Assembly (NCBI GenBank): GCA_035264765.1
Contig: DATFPQ010000014.1
Span: 1-17,271, forward strand
Direction of reading: 5' to 3'
Source: DATFPQ01 sp035264765
GTDB lineage: Bacteria > Actinomycetota > Actinomycetes > Actinomycetales > Angustibacteraceae
DNA length: 17,271 nucleotides
A model generated the notes under the pieces. It was given only the letters and a program-made list of their open reading frames with translations, searched no databases and was not told the DNA's origin. Each line of letters opens with the position of its first letter. Positions within the stretch are counted from its first letter, which is position 1. Below, one piece after another: positions 1-4,972 of the stretch. Both the position numbers and the translations under genes were made by a program.

Positions 1-1
1 T

Positions 2-434
2 GACGGCGGTGCTGATGGCGGCGCGGACAGTGGGGCCGACGGTGGCGCGGACAGTGGGGCCGACGGCGGCGCGGACAGTGGGGCGGACGGCGGCGCAGAC
101 AGTGGGGCAGACGGCGGCGTGGACGGGAACGCCGGCACCGGCGGGGGCCTGGGAACCGGCGGACTGGGCACCGGCGGCTCGGGGCACGGGCCCGCGGACG
201 GCGGCGCGACCGGTGGTCCCGGTCAGCAGGACGGTGGCGCGGACGGCGGTGCGGACGCAGGTGCGGGCTTCGGTGCCGATGGCGGCGCAGGCGGTGCCGC
301 GGACGTCGGCGCGGATGGCGGCGCGGACGGCGGTGCCGATGGTGGCGCGGACGGCGGTGCCGACCGTGGCGCAGGTGGCGATGGCGGTGCCGATGGCGGT
401 GCCGACGGTGGCGCGGACGGCGGTGCGGACCCCG
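2..434. repeat. 12-bp-period coding repeat (GGAD units)
   Basis: Degenerate tandem 12-bp units of the form gacggcggtgcg run from the left edge to about 115 and again from about 235 to 434. They encode GGAD. In the first block they alternate with gacagtggggc units that encode DSGA. The period is in frame, so copy-number changes would lengthen or shorten the protein without breaking it. Confidence 0.8.
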
Positions 435-454
435 GTTCCGAGTCGAGGATCTGA
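2..454 (+). CDS. Gly/Ala/Asp-rich tetrapeptide-repeat protein, C-terminal part (5' end outside window)
   Basis: I do not recognise the protein. The frame is open from the left edge, so only the last ~150 residues are visible. It consists almost wholly of GGAD and SGAD tetrapeptides, interrupted at about 120-235 by a Gly-rich stretch (GTGGGLGTGGLGTGG), and ends in PGSESRI. An Asp recurs every fourth residue, so this is a low-complexity acidic and probably disordered tail. The frame is chosen because differences between repeat copies fall mainly in third codon positions (ggc/ggt, gcg/gcc, gac/gat) and leave the peptide unchanged. The other open frames would show scattered amino-acid changes. 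The TGA stop abuts the GTG of the JmjC oxygenase gene (TGAGTG), which suggests a shared transcript and coupled translation. The repeat resembles RTX nonapeptides only loosely and lacks their GGxGxDxUx spacing. Confidence 0.6.
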   Translation, partial: DGGADGGADSGADGGADSGADGGADSGADGGADSGADGGVDGNAGTGGGLGTGGLGTGGSGHGPADGGATGGPGQQDGGADGGADAGAGFGADGGAGGAADVGADGGADGGADGGADGGADRGAGGDGGADGGADGGADGGADPGSESRI

Positions 455-1693
455 GTGAGCGCACCCGCGCCGGCGCGGGTGCCCGGGCAGACGTCCGGGC
501 ATCCCGCCCTGCGTCGGCTGGTCGCGGACGACATCGCGGACTTCGCCGACCGGACGTGGGGCCGCGCGCCCCTGCTCAGCCCGGCCGAGCGCCTCCCGCA
601 GGGCTTCGGCGACCTCCTGAGTGCCCAGGCCGTCGACGAGCTGGTCAGCGAGCGCGGCCTACGCACGCCATTCCTGCGCGTCGCCAAGAACGGCACGACG
701 CTGGCCGAGCGGTCCTTCACGGCGCCGGGCGGGGTCGGCGCGGCGATCGGCGACCAGGTGAGCGACGACAAGCTGGTCCAGCTCTTCGGCGGTGGCGCCA
801 CCATGGTGCTGCAGGGACTGCACCGGATCTGGCCGCCGCTCGTGCGCTTCACCCAGCAGCTCGCGGCCGACCTGGGCCACCCGGTGCAGGCCAACGCCTA
901 CGTCACGCCACCGCAGTCCCAGGGGTTCGACGACCACTACGACGTCCACGACGTGTTCGTCCTGCAGGTCGAGGGCGAGAAGCGCTGGCGGATCCGGCCG
1001 CCGGTGCATCCCGCGCCGCTGCGCGACCAGCCCTGGACCGACCGACGACCGGAGGTCGAGGGCGCCGCCCGGAAGGAGCCGCTGATCGACGTCGTGCTGC
1101 GGCCCAGCGACTGCCTGTACCTGCCACGCGGCTACCTGCACGCCGCGACCGCGCTCGGCGGTGTGAGCACCCACCTGACGATCGGCGTCCACACCTGGAC
1201 GCGATACGCGCTCGCCGAAGAGCTGGCGGCCGTGGCGCTCGCCCGGCTCGCTGACGACGTCGCGGTGCGCGAGTCACTGCAACTCGGGACCGTGGCCGAC
1301 GACGCCGCCGGCTGGGCCAATGACCTCGACCGGGTCCGCGCGGCGCTGGAGCGAGCGGTGCGCGACGTGGCGGCCGAGCGGGTCGCGGACCGGATGTCGG
1401 TGCGCGCCCGGGCCGCGCAGCGCGCCGCGCCGGTCGGGCCGCTCGCCCAGCTGCGCGCCGCTACGGCACCGGACCCGTCGGGCACCGTGCGGCTGCGCGA
1501 CCACCTGGCGGCGCGGCTCGTCGACGGTCCGCAGGGGCCCGTGCTGCGCAGCCGGGCCGGTTCGCTTTCCCTGCAGCCCGGCGACGACTCCATGGTGGCC
1601 CGGCTGTTGGCAGGGGAGCGGCTGAGCGTGGCCGACGTCGGCGAGGACCTCGCCCACCGGCTGCTGCTCGCCGCCGTCGTCGTCCCCGACTGA
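455..1693 (+). CDS. JmjC/cupin-type 2-oxoglutarate Fe(II) oxygenase, ribosomal-oxygenase (ROX) like
   Basis: A 412-aa protein of the Cupin_4/JmjC family (bacterial RoxA/YcfD, human MINA53/NO66). These enzymes hydroxylate protein side chains using Fe(II), O2 and 2-oxoglutarate. The family scaffold is clear: NAYVTPP near residue 147, then HYDVHDVFVLQVEGEKRW, which supplies H161 and D163 of the iron triad. LYLPRGYLHAA (221-231) and STHLTIGV (238-245) follow, with H240 as the distal iron ligand. The remaining ~150 C-terminal residues match the helical and winged-helix region of ROX proteins. The GTG start directly follows the stop of the Gly/Asp-repeat gene, so translation is probably coupled. 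Known substrates of relatives are ribosomal proteins uL16 (bacterial) and uL15/uL2 (human). The substrate here is not known, and the upstream repeat protein is one possibility. Confidence 0.85.
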   Translation: MSAPAPARVPGQTSGHPALRRLVADDIADFADRTWGRAPLLSPAERLPQGFGDLLSAQAVDELVSERGLRTPFLRVAKNGTTLAERSFTAPGGVGAAIGDQVSDDKLVQLFGGGATMVLQGLHRIWPPLVRFTQQLAADLGHPVQANAYVTPPQSQGFDDHYDVHDVFVLQVEGEKRWRIRPPVHPAPLRDQPWTDRRPEVEGAARKEPLIDVVLRPSDCLYLPRGYLHAATALGGVSTHLTIGVHTWTRYALAEELAAVALARLADDVAVRESLQLGTVADDAAGWANDLDRVRAALERAVRDVAAERVADRMSVRARAAQRAAPVGPLAQLRAATAPDPSGTVRLRDHLAARLVDGPQGPVLRSRAGSLSLQPGDDSMVARLLAGERLSVADVGEDLAHRLLLAAVVVPD

Positions 1694-1741
1694 CCCGCCT
1701 GACCCCCGTGACCCGCCTGAACCCCCCGTACTCCCCAGCAG

Positions 1742-1815
1742 CGCCGTTACTCCCGAGCGGCGCCACTTTTCGCGGTGTCGGCCGCCGCTGCCGGCTTTCC
1801 TCGGGAGCAACGGCG
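1742..1815. repeat. Long imperfect palindrome in intergenic gap (REP-like candidate)
   Basis: The left arm 1742-1756 (cgccgttactcccga) and right arm 1801-1815 (tcgggagcaacggcg) are reverse complements except for one A-C mismatch. About 44 nt lie between them. The intervening sequence is itself GC-rich with a short T-run (cgccactttt). The element sits between two same-strand genes. It could be a terminator for the JmjC transcript, but the loop is long and no T-tract follows. A dispersed palindromic repeat is the alternative. Confidence 0.5.
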
Positions 1816-1911
1816 TCGCTGAGGAGCACGGGTCGCGACCAGCGGACGGGTGCGGGACCAACGCCGCGGACCGCGCGGGAGCACGGGGCGTGCTCATGAC
1901 AGGCTGTCCCG

Positions 1912-2829
1912 GTGACGCAGTCGATCGCCCCCCGGTGCGCGGACACCGCCCGGGAGCGTCGCGACCCCATGGCCGGCACCGCGGCTCCGGCGCGCCGGTG
2001 GCTGCTGATCGAGCACCCCGGACCCTGGGCCATCGACGCGCTCGCCGGCTCGGGGATCGACCCGCAGGTGCAGGAGCGGCTGCAGACGGCGGCCCGGTCC
2101 GGGGCGGCGCGCATCCTGCTGGTCCGCCGTCCGGGACGTCAGTCGCGCGAGAGCGGTCCGCGTGCCTGGGCGGTCATCGACCACTCCCCGCTGGCCGGGC
2201 AGGTCTGGGGCAGCTGGAAGGCGGACGACGACCTGCTGGCCGCCGTGGACCTGCTGCACGGCCCGCGGCTCGAGGGACAGCCGACCACGCCGGGCGACCC
2301 GGTGCTGCTGGTCTGCACGCACGGCCGGCACGACACCTGCTGCGCAATCCGCGGGCGCCCGCTCGCGGCCGAGCTGAGCCGGGAGTGGCCGGACTGGACC
2401 TGGGAGTGCTCGCACGTCGGCGGGGACCGCTTCGCGCCGAACCTGGTGCTGCTGCCCGACGGCGCCTACTACGGACAGGTGGAGCCCGCCGACGCCGTCG
2501 AGCTGGTCCGGTCGCACCTGCGCGACGAGGTCGTGGCGAGCGCGCTGCGCGGCGTCAGCACCGAGCCGCCCGTCGTCCAGGTCGCGGTGGTCGAGGCGCT
2601 GCGGCGGTACGGCCCGGCCGGCATCCGGCAGGTCTGGGGCGCCGGCCTGCAGCCGATCGGCCACGACAGCTGGAACGTCTACCTGGACGGCGCCGGGCCG
2701 GTGCCGGCCCGGCTGGTCGCCACCGTCGCCCGCACGCGGCGGCCCCCCGCGCTGCTCACCTGCCGGGCCGTGACGGAGTCCAGCGCCGACAGCTACGTCG
2801 TGCAGGACCTCCGGGTGCAGCACGCCTGA
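1912..2829 (+). CDS. Sucrase/ferredoxin-like family protein (thioredoxin-fold [2Fe-2S] protein)
   Basis: A 305-aa member of the Suc_Fer-like family (PF06999), related to yeast Apd1 and Aim32, which bind a [2Fe-2S] cluster. Visible family signatures are the N-terminal C9-x-R-x-RRDPMAGTA segment, the VCTHGRHDTCC motif (C135, H137, H140, C143, C144), and WECSHVGGDRFAPN with C166 and H168. In Apd1-type proteins cluster ligands come from the Cys motif and from C-terminal His residues. Here the residue matching the second His of an HxGGH pattern is Asp (HVGGD). The GTG start is preferred over the internal ATG at 1969 because the family's N-terminal motif lies upstream of that ATG. No Shine-Dalgarno precedes the start, but the hexamer CAGGCT lies 6 nt before it. 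The physiological role in bacteria is not established; it is probably a redox protein in the cytosol. Confidence 0.85.
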   Translation: MTQSIAPRCADTARERRDPMAGTAAPARRWLLIEHPGPWAIDALAGSGIDPQVQERLQTAARSGAARILLVRRPGRQSRESGPRAWAVIDHSPLAGQVWGSWKADDDLLAAVDLLHGPRLEGQPTTPGDPVLLVCTHGRHDTCCAIRGRPLAAELSREWPDWTWECSHVGGDRFAPNLVLLPDGAYYGQVEPADAVELVRSHLRDEVVASALRGVSTEPPVVQVAVVEALRRYGPAGIRQVWGAGLQPIGHDSWNVYLDGAGPVPARLVATVARTRRPPALLTCRAVTESSADSYVVQDLRVQHA

Positions 2830-2866
2830 GCGGCCCGGACCGGTCCTCCACGTCGGTGCCGCTCAG
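2826..2866 (+). terminator. Possible hairpin terminator at the 3' end of the Suc_Fer gene
   Basis: The arms ctgagcggc (2826-2834) and gccgctcag (2858-2866) are perfect reverse complements. The loop contains a second 10-nt palindrome, ggaccggtcc (2837-2846). The left arm includes the stop codon. No T-run follows, so this is only a candidate. Confidence 0.35.
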
Positions 2867-3041
2867 CCGGAGCCATGTCACCCGGAGCCAAGGCGCGGTA
2901 GGTCGACCGCGACGACGGGCGGCAGCGGCACCGTCGCGTTACGTTTCAGAATCCGCCCAGTTGCGCGCCCGGAGGTGTCGCTCTGTGCGGCCCTGCCGCA
3001 AGACGTGAGGACGCCTGCCCGACCGTTCAAGGAGGGGACCG

Positions 3042-3866
3042 ATGAGCGAAGCCACCAGCCCTGGGGGGTCGGCCGGTGGGTCGGGGCGCGCGGAGCTGAC
3101 CTTCATCGGCACGGCCACGACGCTGCTGCGGCTGGGGCCGTTCACCGTGCTCACCGACCCCAACTTCCTGCACCGCGGGCAGTGGGCCTACCTCGGCAAG
3201 GGCCTGGTCAGCCGGCGGGTGACCGAACCGGCGCTCGGGGTCGACGAGCTGCCGCCGCTGGACGCCGTGGTCCTCTCGCACCTGCACGGCGACCACTTCG
3301 ACCGGGTCGCCAAGGCAGGGCTGTCCCGAGACGCCCCGGTGGTCACCACCCGGCATGCGGCCCGTCGGCTGAAGCCCTGGGGGTTCCGGACGGTGGGCCT
3401 GGACACCTGGCAGGAGCACGTGCTCGAGCAGGGGGCCCACCGGCTGAGCGTGGAGTCGCTCCCGGCCGTCCACGCGTACGGCGTGCTCGGCAAGGCGCTG
3501 CCGCCGGTGATGGGCAGCCTGCTGCGCTGGAGCGAGGGCGGCGACGTGCGGCGCACGCTCTATCTCACTGGCGACACCCTCACCGGACCTCACCTGAACG
3601 AGATCCGGCAGCGCCACCCGGGCATCGACGGCGCGGTCGTCCACCTCGGTGGCACCCGTGTGCTCGGCGCGATCGTCACGCTCGACGGCCGCGGCGGGCT
3701 GGAGCTGCTGGAGGCCGTGAACCCGGGCTACGCCGTCCCGGTGCACTATGACGACTACACCCGCTTCCTGTCCCCGCTGTCGGACTTCCTGGCCGCGGTC
3801 AGGGGCACCGGCTTCGACTCGCGGGTGCGGGTGGTGCAGCGAGGCCAGACCATCTCGCTGTTCTGA
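3042..3866 (+). CDS. MBL-fold metallo-hydrolase
   Basis: A 274-aa metallo-beta-lactamase-fold protein of the Lactamase_B_2/B_3 type, related to the UlaG/UPF0173 and NAPE-PLD-like branch. It has the opening strand LTFIGTATTLLRLG (19-32) and TDPNF at 38-42. The metal-binding motif is HLHGDHFD (H80, H82, D84, H85), with further ligands H144 (PAVHAY), D178 (YLTGDT) and H235 (PVHYDDY). All expected metal ligands are present, so it should be an active di-metal hydrolase. The substrate cannot be read from sequence. No signal peptide is seen, so it is probably cytosolic. The ATG start is fixed by a strong Shine-Dalgarno, aaggagggg, at 3029-3037. The gene ends just before a strong hairpin. Confidence 0.85.
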   Translation: MSEATSPGGSAGGSGRAELTFIGTATTLLRLGPFTVLTDPNFLHRGQWAYLGKGLVSRRVTEPALGVDELPPLDAVVLSHLHGDHFDRVAKAGLSRDAPVVTTRHAARRLKPWGFRTVGLDTWQEHVLEQGAHRLSVESLPAVHAYGVLGKALPPVMGSLLRWSEGGDVRRTLYLTGDTLTGPHLNEIRQRHPGIDGAVVHLGGTRVLGAIVTLDGRGGLELLEAVNPGYAVPVHYDDYTRFLSPLSDFLAAVRGTGFDSRVRVVQRGQTISLF

Positions 3867-3880
3867 ACCGTGCGAAGTGG

Positions 3881-3909
3881 CGCCCCGCGACCGAGCCGGT
3901 CGCGGGGCG
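3881..3909. terminator. Bidirectional hairpin terminator
   Basis: A perfect 13-bp stem, cgccccgcgaccg (3881-3893) and cggtcgcggggcg (3897-3909), with a 3-nt loop. It lies between the stop of the MBL gene and the stop of the convergent CsbD gene and can serve both. Confidence 0.8.
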
Positions 3910-3927
3910 TCCTGGTGCGCGGGCGGG

Positions 3928-4101
3928 TCAGCCCTTGAAGGCGTCCTTCACCTTCTCGCCGGCCTGCTTGAGGTCCGCCTTGCTCTGCTCCCCCTTGCCC
4001 TGGGACTCGCGGGCCTCGTCGCCGGTGGCCTTGCCCTCGAGCTCCTTGGCCTTGCCGGACAGCCCCTCGGCCTTGTTCTCGAGCTTGTCGTCAGCGCCCA
4101 C
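3928..4101 (-). CDS. CsbD family stress protein (57 aa)
   Basis: A 57-aa hydrophilic helical protein: GADDKLENKAEGLSGKAKE, then a Lys/Glu/Ala-rich middle with a KATGD turn, ending KQAGEKVKDAFKG. This is the CsbD-like pattern. Bacillus CsbD is a sigma-B general stress protein of unknown biochemical function. The open frame continues further upstream, but the real start is the GTG at 4101. It is preceded by AGGAGG (plus-strand cctcct at 4107-4112) with 5 nt spacing, and it gives exactly the compact family length. The protein is cytosolic with no signal peptide. It has its own unit and shares the hairpin terminator with the MBL gene. Confidence 0.9.
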   Translation of the reverse strand: MGADDKLENKAEGLSGKAKELEGKATGDEARESQGKGEQSKADLKQAGEKVKDAFKG

Positions 4102-4207
4102 AACAGCCTCCTGATGATCTCGGTAGGCCCCACTGTGCCCCTCGACCTGCGCCCACGCCACCCGGCAGCAGCGCGAACAGCCGGGGACGGCCGGGAAAGG
4201 GCACGAT

Positions 4208-4912
4208 GTGCCGGTGACTCCAGCCAGGGCGCGCGCGCTGACCGGGGTGCTCCTGGTGGCCACCGTGGTGCAGCTGCTGGTGGCCAGCCTCATCCCGGGC
4301 CTACCGCAGTTCGAGGGCAAGGGCTTCGCGGCCAGGCTCGCGGTGTACCCCGTGCTGATGTTGCTGGTCCCTGTCCTGTGGTGGCTATGGCACCGACGCC
4401 GGGCCGCCGCAGCTGCGGCCCTGGAGCGCCCAGTGGGTCAGGACGGCGCAATGAGTCAGGACGGCGCAGTTGATGAGGGCGGCGCAGTTGGTCAGAACGG
4501 CGCAGTGACGCCCTGGGCGGGCTTCGCCCTGCTGATGGCGCCGTTCCTGGTCGACGTCACCGGCAACTCGCTGGACCTGTACGACCGGGTGGTCTGGTGG
4601 GACGACGCGAACCACCTGGTGAACTGGTTCCTGGTCTGCCTCGGACTCGGGGTCGTCCTGCTGCGGAACGTCGTCGCGCCGACGTGGATCGTCGCGGCGG
4701 TGGTCACTGGCGGCGGCGCGCTGCTCGCCGTGGTGTGGGAGCTGGGGGAGTGGTTCACCTTCATCCGGCACGGCACCGAGCTCGCGACCGCCTACCAGGA
4801 CACCCTGGGCGACGAGACGCTCGGCACCACGGGGGCGGCGATCGCGGCCGCGGTCCTGGTCCGTTGGCGCTCGGTGCGCGGGCGGTCGGTCGGGGACGTC
4901 GACCCGCAGTGA
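4208..4912 (+). CDS. YjdF/DUF2238-like integral membrane protein
   Basis: A 234-aa multi-pass membrane protein. Hydrophobic segments lie at about 10-30, 42-61, 102-118, 138-153, 158-178 and 203-219. The conserved-looking core is DDANHLVNWF (132-141), WELGEWFTF (177-185) and YQDTLGDETLGTTGA (196-210). This spacing of His, Glu and GD pairs recalls the DUF2238 (YjdF) family, whose function is unknown. A cytosolic loop at residues 77-100 is made of four degenerate six-residue repeats (GQDGAM, SQDGAV, DEGGAV, GQNGAV). Two in-frame GTGs lie at 4208 and 4214. The second has CACGAT exactly 6 nt upstream and could be a leaderless start, and no Shine-Dalgarno is visible for either. Family assignment is moderate. 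Confidence 0.7.
   Translation: MPVTPARARALTGVLLVATVVQLLVASLIPGLPQFEGKGFAARLAVYPVLMLLVPVLWWLWHRRRAAAAAALERPVGQDGAMSQDGAVDEGGAVGQNGAVTPWAGFALLMAPFLVDVTGNSLDLYDRVVWWDDANHLVNWFLVCLGLGVVLLRNVVAPTWIVAAVVTGGGALLAVVWELGEWFTFIRHGTELATAYQDTLGDETLGTTGAAIAAAVLVRWRSVRGRSVGDVDPQ
4431..4508 (+). repeat. Four in-frame 18-bp tandem repeats in the membrane-protein gene
   Basis: The unit gtcaggacggcgcagtt (with variants) occurs four times in a row and encodes a hydrophilic six-residue repeat between the second and third predicted membrane segments. Confidence 0.75.
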
Positions 4913-4944
4913 CGCACGAGGCGGCCGACGGGCCACCCGCGGGT

Positions 4945-4972
4945 TCAGGCCAGTGGGTTCAGGCCAGTGGGT
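4945..4972. repeat. 14-bp direct duplication over the phosphatase stop codon
   Basis: tcaggccagtgggt occurs at 4945-4958 and again at 4959-4972. The second copy contains the stop codon (minus-strand TGA at 4961-4959) and the last codons of the phosphatase gene. The first copy lies just beyond it, so the duplication leaves the protein unchanged. Confidence 0.8.

Noticed and set aside
9..458. 149-aa plus-strand frame rich in ARTV/AARTVG repeats
   Set aside because: It is the frame-shifted reading of the GGAD repeats. Differences between repeats would be amino-acid changing in this frame, while they are silent in the GGAD frame.
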